Assembly: GCA_015680685.1 (NCBI GenBank)
Contig: MNCI01010754.1
Location: 64,001-124,000, forward strand
From: Gnetum montanum
Lineage: Eukaryota > Streptophyta > Gnetopsida > Gnetales > Gnetaceae
Length of the DNA stretch: 60,000 nt
Direction: 5' to 3'
The notes under the pieces: model-generated
Database searches by the model: none
What the model was told of the DNA's origin: nothing
What the model saw: the letters and a program-made list of their open reading frames with translations, nothing else
In this document: positions 1 to 12,008 of the stretch, one piece after another
How positions within the stretch are numbered: the stretch's first letter is position 1
Layout of the letters: each line of letters begins with the position of its first letter
Translations under genes and position numbers: made by a program

Positions 1-4
1 AACA

Positions 5-309
5 TATGATGATATTGTGTTAGTGGATACAACTCAAAAAAATATTGGTCCAAAATGGAGAAGTGGAAACATGCTCTAGAATCCAAAAGGCTTAAAAATG
101 AGTAGAAGCAAGAAAAAATTGATGGAACATAATTCCAATAATAGCATAAATAGTGGTGAAATAGAAGTGATAGTTCAAGTTAAAAAAGTCCCTTGTTGCC
201 AATAATTCCACTACTTAAGATCAATGCTTCAATCAACTGCTAAATTTGATAAAGAAATAAAAGTTAGAATTTAGGTAGGATGATCAAAATGGAGACAAGC
301 TATAGCTTT
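5..309 (+). pseudogene. LINE reverse transcriptase remnant
   Basis: One reading frame opens with YDDIVLVDT and continues through SKKKLMEH, FHYLRSML and SKWRQA. This order matches the C-terminal half of plant LINE reverse transcriptases, where the FADD catalytic box is followed by LSRTKTEYM-, RYLGS- and KWRQASG-like blocks. The first residue of the box lies at the window edge, so the upstream RT and endonuclease are outside or lost. At least four in-frame stops (TAG, TAA, TAG, TGA) show it is dead. Seen: motif order and spacing. Known: these blocks typify plant non-LTR elements. Inferred: an old 5'-truncated copy, with no poly-A tail or target duplication visible. Confidence 0.75.
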
Positions 310-923
310 ATCATCTACCCTATTTAACATGCATTCTTTTATGATGATGATAGTCAAAAATAGCTTGATTCAATATCCTACCTATAACCATTAAACCTAT
401 TCAACATCCTTTTTTCAATAAGCATCATGTAACATGTATTCACAAAGCCATACAATCCAAAGAAACTTTTCTAACTCTACCATGTCTAACAATTGATGGT
501 TAGATATGACTAATCAAGTAATACATGTAACAATTTAATAGTTAGGACTAAAAAATCTAACTTTCTTTTGGCCATCTTGGACCTTAAAATTATGTAGCTA
601 AGTTATATGTATAGTTATACATGGGTCTTTAACCCCTACCATTGATCCTAAGTTTCTAAATCCTAGTTGGTCATTATTTACATTGTTGAAATTAGTGTTC
701 TAAAGAGGTAGAAAGATGATTAAGAGTATAGGAAAAAATGCCAAACTATTACCAACCCAATGAATTAAGCAGTTGAAGAATCAATTGGTAAATTAGAAAA
801 ATAGAGAATATTTATATAAACTTAATAAGAAACTAGATCATTCAACAAACATCAACCATCATGGAGAACCATAACCTTATTTTAAAAAGGCTTATACTAT
901 CTATAATGAAGAATGAGTCACAA
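310..923. other. AT-rich stretch, nothing recognised
   Basis: No conserved coding frame, repeat unit or RNA gene is visible. It lies between the LINE remnant and the CCR4-like fragment and could be decayed 3' LINE sequence or upstream pseudogene sequence. Confidence 0.4.
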
Positions 924-1263
924 GTGAATCCAAGTTTAAATTTCACAACATACAATGTATTTGAAAGGTTCCTAGCCAATGAAAGACAATATCTAGTATG
1001 CCTACCTTGGGCCTTGAACTAGCACAGATATCAATACTCATGCATTGTTGAAGAATTATAAGATTTAAATGTTGACATCTTGTGTCTACAAGAAATATTG
1101 GCATGGAAATTTTTACACTAATTTTGATTTGATTTAAGAAAGCTACAATACAAAGTACCTACAAGAAAAAATGTTATTGTGATTGTTCATCTTACAAGCC
1201 ATATAGATTGGCCTACTATAAGAGCCACAATATGGATGGTTGCACAATTTTCTACAAAGAAGT
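924..1263 (+). pseudogene. CCR4-like deadenylase (EEP nuclease) pseudogene fragment
   Basis: Successive blocks resemble the start of the exonuclease-endonuclease-phosphatase domain of plant CCR4 deadenylases, the enzymes that shorten mRNA poly(A) tails in the CCR4-NOT complex. Visible blocks are FTTYNVF, then CLPWALN, then DVDILCLQE-type sequence read as NVDILCLQEI (the metal-binding Glu codon at 1092-1094), then YKKK, then DGCTIFYK (1234-1257) in a shifted frame. Spacing agrees with the family and no intron separates the blocks, so a processed copy is possible. It is broken by stops and at least one frameshift. It ends abruptly at 1263, where the E5 LTR begins; the rest would lie beyond the E5 insertion, outside the window. 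Alternative: another EEP protein such as a LINE endonuclease, less likely given DGC-IF. Confidence 0.55.
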
Positions 1264-2196
1264 TGATGAGTGGTGGGTACCCCTATACTCAACCATACAA
1301 ATCACTAAGCGTTCACACATGATTTGGTTGATTGTTGTGGATTCTATGTCTTTTGATACACTAATCTCTATGAAGTTGTCCCAACAGTCATTCATTGTCT
1401 TTCCAATTACACTTGTGATATGCGAAGGTATGGTTAAGTGTAATTGAGGTATATGATTTTTATTATTTTTATGTTTTATGTTTTGGGTGCTTAAAACAAA
1501 GGATGGAAGGAATGAAGTAATGAAAGTGCTAACTTAATCTAACTAACTACATCTAACTAATCCTAACATTAGCATTCGTTTGCACTTGTGGTACACATCC
1601 TAAACACATTTAGTGCTACTGGGTTACCAAACGTTAAGTGTTATTGGGATTACCAAGCATCAAGTGTATGCTGGAAGTGTTCATACTTATGTGATTAATT
1701 AATCACTACTTAATCAAGCTTAGTTTAGCCTAATTAATTATTTAATGACTTAAAGCATTAAAAGAAATCACATAAAACGTTAAAAGAATAAATAAATAAT
1801 TAATCTATTTCCAAGTGCTACAAGGTTTATCAAAAGGCTTGTCTTTATTTCCGTTCACACTATTGTGATCAAGTACATCAGTGCTCTAATAAAGATCTAT
1901 ACAGTTTTTGACTCTTGTTGTGGGCATTTAGGAAATATTCTAACTCTCAAATGATAAAACTGCAAGAACTTCACTACAACTATGACTAGGCATCCCATAA
2001 ACACAGTAGGTGAGCACATATTTATAAAATTTAGTATGGAGCTACATTTATGGGGCCTCATAAACATAGCAAATGCTATGTTGACGTGGCCTCATCAATA
2101 GGGCAACATTACGTCGATGTAGCAACATTGACAAAGGCTTGTTGATGAGGCCATGTCAATTGGGATCCATTGATGTGACACTTTGATGCTTCATCA
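1264..2196 (-). repeat. E5 3' LTR (Athila-like family)
   Basis: On the minus strand this begins TGATGAAGC at 2196 and ends ACTCATCA at 1264. It aligns along much of its length to the two E1 LTRs (shared blocks include AAAAATCATATACCT, GACAATGAATGA and TAGGGGTACC), so it is the same LTR family in the opposite orientation. A TATA-like TTTATAAAAT sits near 2021-2030. No primer-binding site follows the ACTCATCA end, so this is the 3' LTR of an element lying at higher coordinates. The 5 bases outside it (1259-1263, GAAGT) would be one copy of the target duplication; its partner is outside the window. Confidence 0.8.
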
Positions 2197-2431
2197 TACA
2201 CCCAAGATTGAATGAAAACTCATCCTTGAGTTCCTTTACAAAATTGGAAAGGCATGGGATTATTGACTAACACTTGATACACCAATTTGAAACAACAAAA
2301 CTAAGTGCCTAGCTATACAGATCAACATCATTACAAAATTTGTGGTGTACATGACACAAAATTGAATACCATGATATGACTACTCAAACTAGATGGCACA
2401 TCCTCTAATGATGTGAAGATGGTTGAGAAGA
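2197..2431 (-). other. E5 3' untranslated region and polypurine tract
   Basis: Read on the minus strand, this non-coding stretch ends in CAATCTTGGGTGTA directly before the LTR, the position of the plus-strand primer tract. It aligns to the last few hundred bases before the E1 3' LTR (shared AATCCCAT, TTTTGTAA, GGAACTCAAGGA), which ties this end to the E1/E5 family and fixes the LTR start. Confidence 0.65.
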
Positions 2432-4492
2432 TCAAACAATCGCAGGTGGTGGAGGTTCCTGAGGCTTTGAAGGACCTTCACTAGCTTTGAGCGGGTGTAG
2501 TGGCCGAGGAGGCTGTGGCTATCTTGCTACAGTTGCTACCTTTGGTAGAATGGAAAAGGCATCCTGTAATGCCTTCATCTTCTCTTCCTTGCTCTGGGGA
2601 TCATTCATAGTCCACATGACATTGATGATGTGGGTTGGAATGGTGATATCCCATGGATAGGGCATTAATGGGAACAACTGCTTGACATTGACAAACTAGG
2701 CAATGAATTGTTTGCATTTGATATTGAATGCCCTAAATACATTTTGCAACTCATGGTAGTCATTCATTATTTTGGCTAGGCTCTTAGTAGTGGATCTCTA
2801 ATTAGTATATTTACCCTTGAGAACCTCAAGTTCAATGTTTGCCATCACAAGCTTTTGCTTGGTGTCCTTGTGGTGCTTGAACTTAGCCATTTACAATAAG
2901 TATGATCTAGCCACCTATGTTTCTAGTTCTAACCATGGTCATTTGGTAGTTAACATAGCTAGGTTTACATATCAGAGGTTAGTAAGCTCCATGTATTCAA
3001 TCATCTCCTCTATTTGCAACTCCTTTGGGAAAATTTCTACTTTATTATATTGATCAATCTCATCAATGATGGGCTACCATAGTTCATGTTCTTACTAGAG
3101 TTGCTAGAGGGTCTCGTTCATCTTTACATTTGCCACTTGACTGTGTTTCTCATTTATTTCATTCTATAGGTTGACCTAGTCTTTGTAGTGATTTTTAATT
3201 GTCTCAAATTTGAGAGCCTCTAATTTCTAGGTGGTTACTTCTATTGTAGTCTTTTGGAAAAGGACACGAACCTCCTCCATGAAGAGGTTTCTATTATTAG
3301 CTACCAATCTCCTTAACTTTGTATTTGTTCTAGCTAGTTTCTCCTACTGTTGATGGATAAAATCAATCAATTGTTATTTATGTGCATCAACATTTCAAAA
3401 GCAATTATTTTTTGCAATTAGTTAAACATTCTCTTGGTGGGTTAGATCCAAGGCATTATAAATTTTATGTTGGATGGCCTCTACCAAGGATCAATAAAAC
3501 ACTACCATTTTCATCACATCCTCAACCCCTTTCAACTTGGTGTGAAGCCACTCAAGAGCTTCATCTCTTGTTAATTCTAGGTTGAGAAATGTAGGGTTGG
3601 CAATCTGGGCTCTCAGTTTAGCAACTTTCATAGTCAAGTATTCATTCAACTTCTTGGTTTTTTTGAGTTACCTTTCCAAAATAATATTCTTGCCCCTTGC
3701 CTCTAACAGCTCTGACTAGATTGCAGTTATACTATCTAGAAAGTCAAAGACATCCTAAAGTGGTAACTTGATTCCCACCAGTTGGTCCAATAGTTGTTCA
3801 TGTTATGCTATGCTTTGTCTACTACTTATGGTCCTTGCAAATGTTTACACATCTTTAAGTGTAGTGATGTCTAGTACAGATGTCATAGGTGCATTGAGTA
3901 TCTTAGTGATTGTATCAGAAACCATCTTTACTATTGTTTCTTGTCCTTGGTGCTACATCAACAGTACTATTGTGCCCTTGCCCTCCTCCAATCACATTAA
4001 AAGGTCATGGTGTTCATAGAAATATTTTGGAGTTGCTACTATTTTGAGAGAGATACTATTACCTCTCTAGCATTAGGATTTGACCTCATGGACAACTACA
4101 TTCATTGGGCAAAAGAAATGCATACACCTTTTTCCATCTAGTTAATTTTTTGGGACACCTCATTAAGGTAACTCATCGTAGGCCAGTACATAGATGGGTC
4201 TCCATCACTTGTGCCTATTGCTCTTGCACGTTCAAGAGCCATTCTTGGAACTCATTCAATTATTGGGATTTTGTAGTGATATATAACACTATTTTCTGAG
4301 TGGTAGGTGGAGGTGGTGGTTGTTGGTCCTCTTCTTGGATTTTTGTTGTAGGATTTTTATCCTTCATCATCTATAGCCAATTAGTGGTTGAAGAACGTTA
4401 GACAACATCATTAGTATGGTAGGCTATTCTTCCCCTTTGACATAGTTTTCTAATGAGTCATGGGAAGGGAAGTGCCTTCCTTCCACGTTCAT
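2432..4492 (-). pseudogene. Coiled-coil ORF in the env position of E5 (ORF3-like), decayed
   Basis: On the minus strand an ATG at 4492 and a TGA at 2432-2434 lie in the same frame, 686 codons apart. From about 4010 to the stop the frame is unbroken by indels, although some 25 stop codons interrupt it; two compensating frameshifts probably lie near 4360 and 4090. The N-terminal part is rich in Pro, Gln and Glu. The middle is long alpha-helical, heptad-like sequence rich in Lys, Glu, Leu and Gln. The tail contains PWDITIP, MWTMNDPQ and a proline-rich end (PQPPRPLHP, PQEPPPP). No transmembrane segment or signal peptide was noticed. It ends 235 bases before the E5 3' LTR, where Athila elements carry an env-like third ORF. 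No family is recognised. E1, of the same family, lacks it. Confidence 0.6.
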
Positions 4493-4589
4493 TCTCCTTG
4501 AATTGCTTCTCTATCTCTAGGTAGATTATCTATGGAAGGTTGATCACGAATCTTCCACTTAGAGTAGTACACGCATGGGTAGAAAAAAA
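4493..4589 (-). other. E5 sequence flanking the E1 insertion
   Basis: Short stretch between the coiled-coil ORF start and the E1 5' LTR. It is read as E5 3' region continuing at 49243 beyond E1. No target duplication of E1 was found: left flank AAAAA, right flank ATGTC. Confidence 0.35.
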
Positions 4590-5429
4590 TGATCTTGTTG
4601 GGCCTCACTGTGGGACTTAGGTGAAAGGAGAAAAATCTTATAATGGATTCTTTCTACCAGTGTGAGCATGTTGTACTCCTTGTGGTTGACACCACAACAT
4701 CTATAAATAAGAGCTGGCTCTCCCTTGTTTCTTAATCTAGGCCTAGACCATAGTGACACTCTGGCATTTTTACCTCTCTAGAGATAGAATAATTTCCATG
4801 TGCCCATAGTAGGAGCTCCAAAGTGAATAGATCTTTATTCGAGCAAATATTGTACCTGAACACAAGTTTGTGTACGGCAATAAAGATGAACTTCTTGGAT
4901 AAACCTTGCAGTGCATGGAACAGGCTAATTAGGAATTTACTTACTATTACTTATTTTTTATCATTTAAATGCTTTATTAGTAATTAAATCTCTCTCAACC
5001 ATTCTCTCCTAGTTAAGTGCATTCAGTACGACCACTTCGAGCACATGCATTACACTTGGTGATCCTAGCAACAACTAGCGTTTGGTAACCAAGGTTTCAT
5101 CAGTTTAGGATGTGAATGGTAAGTTGGAATGGATACTGATGCTAGGTAAATTAAGGCTTAGTTAGTTAGTTAAAGTTAGTTAATTAGTCTCTTCACCCTT
5201 CACCTTATCAGCATAGGAGATAAAACAGAAAAGATATAAAAATCATATACCTCAGACTTACTTAACCATACAACTGTGACAAATACAAGTAAGTCTAGGA
5301 AGACAATGAATGATTAACATTAAGTGTTCCATAAGGCATGTAGGCACTTAGTCTATGGAGTTTGACCAGATCGTGCATGTAATGCTCGTATTCATATGGT
5401 TTAGTGTAGGGGTACCTTGCCACTCATCA
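4590..5429 (+). repeat. E1 5' LTR
   Basis: Aligns to 48460-49242 from about 4660 to 5429 with roughly one mismatch in twelve by eye, ending CTCATCA in both. TATA box CTATAAATAA at 4701-4710. The first 70 bases after TGAT do not align to the 3' LTR, so the start is inferred from the TGAT shared with the 3' LTR and E5 LTR and may be wrong. The U3 part upstream of TATA is only about 110 bases. Confidence 0.7.
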
Positions 5430-5430
5430 T

Positions 5431-5449
5431 TGGTGCCATTGTTGGGGAC
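5431..5449 (+). promoter_or_regulatory. E1 primer-binding site, tRNA-Asp type
   Basis: TGGTGCCATTGTTGGGGAC begins one base after the LTR end. It differs from the tRNA-Asp-complementary site used by many plant Athila/Tat elements only by apparent C-to-T and G-to-A changes. Confidence 0.8.
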
Positions 5450-5572
5450 TAAGTGTTTGTGCGCTAAGTAGAACATAGGAAATTATCCACATCATTAGGA
5501 GCTTAAATGAATCCTTAGGGTTAATTAAACAAGAAATTATATAACGGTTAATTAGCACACCAACAAGACACA

Positions 5573-8094
5573 ATGTCTTCTTCTTCTTCTCATAAGAGCA
5601 CTTCACCACCTAGCGATCATACAAGAAACAGTCGGCAGTCTAAAACACATAACCAAAATCTGCCAATTCCTCAACAATACTAAGTGGTATATACCCATCC
5701 CGATGAGTATATACTAGATTTTACCTTTATCCTCCATCAAGATGAACAACTACATTGGAGAGACTTGCAAGGTAACATAGTGTTACCTCTAGATCGGGCA
5801 GTCCCTAACATGCTTCTTCGTGCTCTTGCATGGATAGGCATGACAAAACTATACGATGAATATGTTATAGGTGATTTTGACATAAGGGATTACCATCCCA
5901 TAGTAGCACAACGTATAAGGGACTTGAGCCAGGAGAGTCACCATACATTGTTAAAGGGAAAAGGGGTCCCACACATCCTAAGTGAAATTGGAGATGGTGA
6001 ACCACTTATAACAAGTTCTCCATCAAATGATGTTCCCCCTCCTAATGAAAGTGAGGAGGTGGGGTATCAGAACCTACACTCCATGATACACAACCTTGGT
6101 TTTGATCCTCATGAACACCAACTATTCACTGACGGAACAAAAACACATGACAAGGATGGGCATTCTGATCATCATCATGATTAGGGCTGGAGTTACCAAA
6201 GAGAAGGTAAGAAACATCATCATGGAAATGGTTCTCCTTCTTCTTCCCCTTCATCACATCATTTACCCTCTCCTTCCATATCAAGATGCAGTCACCAAGA
6301 GCATAATGGTGAGGATAAGGGTAAACAAGATGAGAGACCTTGACAAGAGAGTCAAGAGAGAGGACGAGGGTAGTCTAGAGAGTCTAGGCATGGTAGAAGG
6401 GAAAGTAGGGAACTACATAGGCATCACAGACGTCATGAGAGAGATGATCATGATGAACCCCTACTTGCCACCTAAAGTATGTTAGATATAACGAAGGAAG
6501 TGGGAATACCTACAAGGCATCAAAAGGACAGTTGGATCAAGAGACTAGATATGAACAATATTCCGCTCTTCAAAGGGGGATACAACGCTAATCCTCAAAA
6601 TCATTTATAGGCATTTCATGATGCCTACGCCTTGTAGAACATAGAAAAAAAGTGGCATGAATTAAAGTTGTTTCCTAGGACACTCATCAAGGAAGCAGAG
6701 AGTTGGTACCGGTCCTTAGAGCCAGAAACCATTAGGAGGTGGAGTACGATGTTAGAACTTTCAAAGATAAATATCAAATGTAATCCAGAGTGTCTAATTT
6801 ATGTAAGCAGATCCAAGGATGGAAGTAGGATAATCACAAACCCTTGGATGCTACCATGGGCTAGTATTATGCATTGCTACATCGTTGCCTGGGCCATGGT
6901 TATGCACAACAGGATCAACTCTGCCACCTTGTAGATGGGCTAAGAAATGAAACTAGGAGAACCCTTGGGACTTATGCCCAAGGGAGATTATTAGAACTTA
7001 GATCCCATGAAATTTATCAATTGTTGGAGCAAGTAGCTAAAGAAGAAGTGGAGCTACAGAAAAGAGAGAACGTGGAAGAATATAACCATGATCCTTCCCT
7101 CCGAAAGAAGGGAATGAGATTCTACAATGAAGAGGATGAGTCACCACTCGAAGAGTTGGTGAATAGAGAAACCTTACCACTTCAGAAGTTAACAATGGAA
7201 GTGGGGGCTAAGGTAGATCAGATATAGGAATCCTTAGATAGAGAAATTGAAACTGTTCTAAAAATTGTAGAGGAGTCTAAGGAGGAACAAAGTAGTGACC
7301 ATGAGAAGAAAAAATGGAGAGATTTAGGCCATGCATGTGACAAGGGTAAGGGAAAAATAACTATCACTGATGAGGTTGTGGATTTGGATACAAATAATGA
7401 TGGTGGATGTGAGATATGCTAATATGACCATCCTAAGGTATTTTTCCCAATAATCTCACATCTACAAGAGTCTGGGATGTATGCACTCAACTCGAGACTT
7501 AATAGACAAAAGGCACCCCGAAGGTTACCTTATCCCCAAGGTAAGCCGAGGTAGTTCCACCAACCGTTAACATATTATCCAAGTCGAACTCTGCCACAAT
7601 CTATCGGGCAACACCAGTAGTGGCAACACCCACAGTCATGGGAGATGCCACCACCTAGACAACAATACCCTTACCAGCAACCAGACCCATATGGCTATTA
7701 CATGTAGTAGTCGGTTTCTCCAAGTGACTCTATGGGTCATGCAACCCCACAACATCACTACCAAGTTCAGGAGTATTTTAGAACTCCTTTTCTTATGAAA
7801 GACACACCAAATGCATACCATCCTCCGAATCCATCCACCACTCTTACACCGGTAGTTCCACTACCACCTACTCCAACAATGCAAGGGGAACTTCCCACTC
7901 AACCGTAGCAACGTAATGCTATGAGAGCTATAAACCTTTAACCCGCTACTAGTTCTAACAACCGTAGGAAGAGAAGATCTTTCTTCAAAACCAAAATCCT
8001 AGACAAGCTCTCACAACCACAAGCAGTTGAGTTTGTGTATGCTCCTTCAACAAATAAGGCTTCGGAGCACCCTTTAAACCAATACTAGAGCTCA
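5573..8094 (+). pseudogene. gag: E1 gag
   Basis: The ATG at 5573 (MSSSSSHKST) starts a frame that runs with about eight stops but no indel until a one-base loss near 6760. Gag is the structural polyprotein that forms the virus-like particle and packages element RNA in the cytoplasm. Order: acidic N-terminal region (THPDEY, WRDLQGNIV), a His-rich basic linker near 6160-6260, then the capsid-type retrotransposon gag core (LKLFPRTL, EAESWYRSL, RRWSTMLEL; later DGLRNETRRTLG) at about 6480-7000. A charged helix and a Pro/Gln/Tyr-rich tail (YQQPDPYGYY) lead to protease. A CCHC knuckle is not obvious; one Cys-x-Cys-type block lies near 7405. The N-terminal half is closely matched by E5 on the minus strand at 58-59.9 kb. 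Confidence 0.75.
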
Positions 8095-8635
8095 ATGCAT
8101 ACGATTATGTTAACAGATACCATAACTGACTGGATCAAGGTAGGCCACCTTCCTAGGATACTATCTGACCCTAGAAGTCCCTTAATCCACCTTCAAGTTG
8201 TCGAGAACGAACCAGATAAGGCTTTTTTTGACTCAGGTACTGGAGTCAACTTAATCTCAAGAGAAATGTATCAAACTTGGAACCTGCCCCAACTCAAGAA
8301 GAGAAACATTCAACTAGAGCTAGCTAACCAATCCATCACCATTCCCTTGGAATTGGTGGAGAACACCATTACCACTGTGTGTGGTTGGTCATACCTAACT
8401 GGTTTCCTAGTGATAGAAGTCAATAGCAACGAAGGGGACTTCACAATTATAATGGGAAGGACATGGCTAAGTACAATAGACGCATGCCTAGGGATCCATG
8501 ATCTTTCCTTGGAAATATCTAAGGTAAACATTTATGGAGAGATCAAGAAGAAGAAAGTTCCATGCATCACATATAGTGATTCATCGGGTGATGACATGAA
8601 GGAATGCTCAGCATCTCCTATATGCAACCAGTGTG
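8095..8635 (+). pseudogene. pro: E1 aspartic protease, cut by E2
   Basis: Retropepsin-type protease that cleaves the Gag-Pol polyprotein inside the particle. The catalytic loop reads FFDSGTGVNLIS (about 8227-8262), with DSG intact, followed by the second conserved block IIMGRTWLS (about 8449-8475). This is the least damaged stretch of E1: one frame without stops runs from 8095 into the E2 LTR. E2 inserted in codons downstream of the protease core; the frame resumes at 46203 after the GTGTG duplication. E5 carries NLGSSVNLIS at the same site. Confidence 0.85.
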
Positions 8636-9783
8636 TGAAACACCCCAAGATTCGAAGGCATCCTTGCTTCACCAAGTCTTTGCAAATCACACAGCATCAC
8701 AGAAGTTCTTCAGGAGATGGATGCTTTGAAGTTTAGATTGTCTAGTTTGGCAAGTTTTCTATCCCAAGTGTCAACAAGCTAAATGGATTCTTCAGCCTAC
8801 CCACATGAGTAGTTCATCTAGCCAACAGTGCACCTAGGAGAAATGCTTAGAATGCATGAAATGCTTCAGCAAGTTTTGTAAGTCAAGGAGTTTTGCTACG
8901 CTACGCTATGCTATGTAGCATAGCAGACTTCATAAGACACTTGTAGGAGCGAAGTGCTATGCTATGCTGTCCCATGCAGTGTAGCAAAAGTTGGATGGCT
9001 AGTCCCCTCGCCTGACTTCAAATCCTTCAGCAATGTCTCCTTCCATTAGAAAGTGGCGAACTTGGCCAAAAGCAGGTCATGTTTGCTGCTATGCTATGCT
9101 AAGCTACATGGTGCAACGAGGCGTAGCAATTCTACGAAAGTGACAGAAGGTATCTCAAAGGGTGGGATCAACAAGTTTGCAAGCTTTGTAGTGTAAAGTG
9201 TAAAGTTTGTAGATTGGTAGCATTTTTTGCGACTAAGGATGGCTGCTACGCTATGATATGCTACGTAGCGTAGTAAACATGTGACTAGCCGTCACAACAC
9301 CACAAAGGTTTCCAACACATGCAACAGGACACAACATAAATTTCTTGCTTTGAACCGGTAGCTATGCTATGCTCTGTAGTGTAGCACAACATGAAAAGAT
9401 GCTACACTATGCCAAATATATGCTACAAAGCATAGCAAGGCGTGGCAAGCAGTTGCGCCACATCAATGTACTCCACCTAATCGCACCGTTGCTCTGACAG
9501 TGTAATTACAATGTGATAGGCTTGTAATTACAACATGGCAAGCTCACCCAATGGTCATACATGCATGTGTAGCATAGACAGGTTAGCGTAGGCCCAAGGT
9601 ACGTGGCATCCAAACTGCATCTTTTGCATGCCCTTGGTCCTATAAGTATTCCAATGAGCGACGCTTAGTCTCTCTTGGACACTCTCAAAGACACGGACTC
9701 TGACACTCTTGCCCCCAATATTTCTTGGAATTTTTAGCTTTTTGATCCCCTAGGTTTGGGTTTTTTGGAAATATCAGTTAGCT
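8636..9783 (+). repeat. E2 5' LTR, first part
   Basis: Aligns to 44461-45613. E3 interrupts it at 9783, and it resumes at 20101. Contains repeated dyad words such as CTATGCTATGTAGCATAG (8906-8923) and a TATA-like TATAAGTATT at 9641-9650, where the 3' LTR has TATAAATACT. Confidence 0.9.
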
Positions 9784-11942
9784 TGAAAACACCACAAAAT
9801 TTTGGCCTAGCACCTTCAAACAAGATTCAAGTTAAGTCATGCAACTGCCCAAGCATGAGTATAGCATGACCAAACTTGGAGGCATTTGAAACAGCCCCCG
9901 ATGGTTCATGATTCAATAGGTAAGGTCCCCCTAGGGCCTAAAGGTAGATGCATCAACATTCAACATCCATAATCAAAAGTTTCAGGCTCAAAATGCTTGG
10001 TTTTGGCTAAGTACACTTTGGTTACATTTTCTTACGTTGCACAGCGTAAGGATTAGCGTCACCAACTTTTGGAGCCACGAAACTAAGTCAAAATACGCTA
10101 AAATTAGGCACAAGGACCCCCCATGACCTTCACCAAGGTCCCTAGTAGCTCCCAGCCTCTAGAAGATCAAAATTTGGACCTTAAATGAGGTATTTTTAGT
10201 TGGTGACGCTAGGGTTACTTTTTCAGATGTTGCACAACGTAAGCATAGCATAACCAAGAAAAATAGGGTAAACAAGTAGTTTTAGGTAGCATCTTCAATA
10301 ACAGAGCAATCTACAGGGATCAAAAGCACTCATACTTGTTCACAGGCTTCAAAAACGCCAAATTTGAGCCTCAAATATACCATTTTATCTTGGTGACGTT
10401 GGGGTTACTTTTTCAGATGTTGCACAACATAACCAAACAAGAACAACTTAATTTAGGCATCTCCAGGTAGAATTTTGACATGAATTCATCTCTCAGGAGC
10501 TAGGAAACAATTGTACATGTTCACAAGCTTTAGAAAATCAAAATTTTGGCTTCAAACATGCCATTTAAGGTTGGTCACGTTGGGGCCACACTTTGGTCAC
10601 GCTGCACAGCGTAAGCACAACGTGACCAAACTAAACAGGCTTGAAAAAAAAATAAAATGGAGTCAAACTTTGCACCCAGGACACCCTGGAGAGTAGGTAG
10701 TAGTCAAGAAACATCAAATAGGCATCAGTGTAAAAAATAAGCTCAAAATAGGGTAGAAACACTTGGTGACGCTGGGGTTACTTTTTCAGATGCTACACAG
10801 CGTAATGCCCAACGCAATCAACCAAAACAGGGCCAAAATGACATCCAAATCAGCCGAAATTTGGCACATAAAATCCTAATGACCCATGGCATGTAGATCC
10901 ACTCTGAAAATGGGTCTCATAGGTCAAAAATGGGTTCAAAATGCACTATTTTCAGGTCATATGTTAGTCACGTTGGCATGCTTCCAGCAGCATAAACCTA
11001 GCATAAACACTTGCATACGCTGGATGCTAGATGCTGGATGCCATACACTGATGCCAAAATAGGCTATGCACACATCAAAGCTAGATCCACACATGTTAGA
11101 GGCTTTGGTAGTAGAAAAATAGCACAGAACTACAGATCTGGAGGCCAGACATCTAGATCCATGCTTGTACATTAACATTTGTTGCATTTTTGACATTTTT
11201 TTTCAGTGTTTCAAGTTCTTACGCTGGGCATTACGCACGCTAGCATAAGATATCTTTGATGTTGTGCTATACATTATAACATTTCATGCATCCGATCAAT
11301 GGACACACCTATCACCTGATCCAAATTTTCCTTACCCTGCAATGACTAATCTTCTCCCAAATCCAAATCTCACATCCAAAACCCTATAAATCTCCTGTTT
11401 TTCCACTAGATCAGGGTTCAAAAAATTGGAATCTCACACACTTAAGAAATTTGGGCATTAATCTCATACGTTGGGTTTCACATAGACTTGGACGTTGTAC
11501 ACCTGTAACCAAAAACTTGCATCTTCCCAACATCCATTCTCATCCATCGGGGCTAAACATTTGCCTTGTGACCACTCTGCAACTGCATTTTGACCAGTGC
11601 ACATTCTAATTATTTATCAATACAAATAGTTTGCATTATTGCCCAGATTCATGCAGTTTACATTATTGTTCCTGTTCATATTTTTTTTCTATTTTCATTA
11701 TCTGTTATTTGAATAGTTTATATTCGTTTCCATTCAGTTTTGCATTCATTTACATATAACCCAACACATCACAATTGCATATGGGGAACTCCTCGTTTGA
11801 TCCACATGTAGACCATTCAAGGTACTCTGCCTCCGTTTATTTCTAGCTTGCCCTCAGGTGAAGGTAGGGTCTTACTGTTTCATTCATAGATCTCTCGGTG
11901 TTCTTTCATTCCAGCCTCTCATCGATAATTTCGAATGGTACA
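9784..11942 (+). repeat. E3 5' LTR
   Basis: 2159 bases, paired with 17932-20095. TATA box CTATAAAT at 11384-11391. By eye the copies differ at about one base in ten over their first 350 bases. The U3 region consists of degenerate sub-repeats about 180-200 bases apart, each carrying TGGTGACGCTGGGGTTACT- and CACAGCGTAA-like words (near 10015, 10201, 10391, 10572, 10764, 10964). Confidence 0.92.
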
Positions 11943-11950
11943 GTAAAATG

Positions 11951-11968
11951 GAGCTAGAAGGAGGGCCA
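11951..11968 (+). promoter_or_regulatory. E3 candidate primer-binding site
   Basis: GGAGCTAGAAGGAGGGCC lies about 9 bases after the LTR. Almost the same word follows the 5' LTRs of E2 (20689-20704) and E4 (33226-33240), which is why it is read as the primer site. I could not name the matching tRNA. Confidence 0.5.
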
Positions 11969-12008
11969 TTTCTCTATTAGATCCACCTCTTATCATCCCA
12001 GATCCAAT

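Noticed and set aside
4559-4759. 66-codon minus-strand open frame
   Set aside because: Lies across the E1 LTR start and is the antisense of LTR sequence.
8636-8736. Protease frame continuing past 8636
   Set aside because: The last codons are read from the E2 LTR; true E1 coding resumes at 46203.
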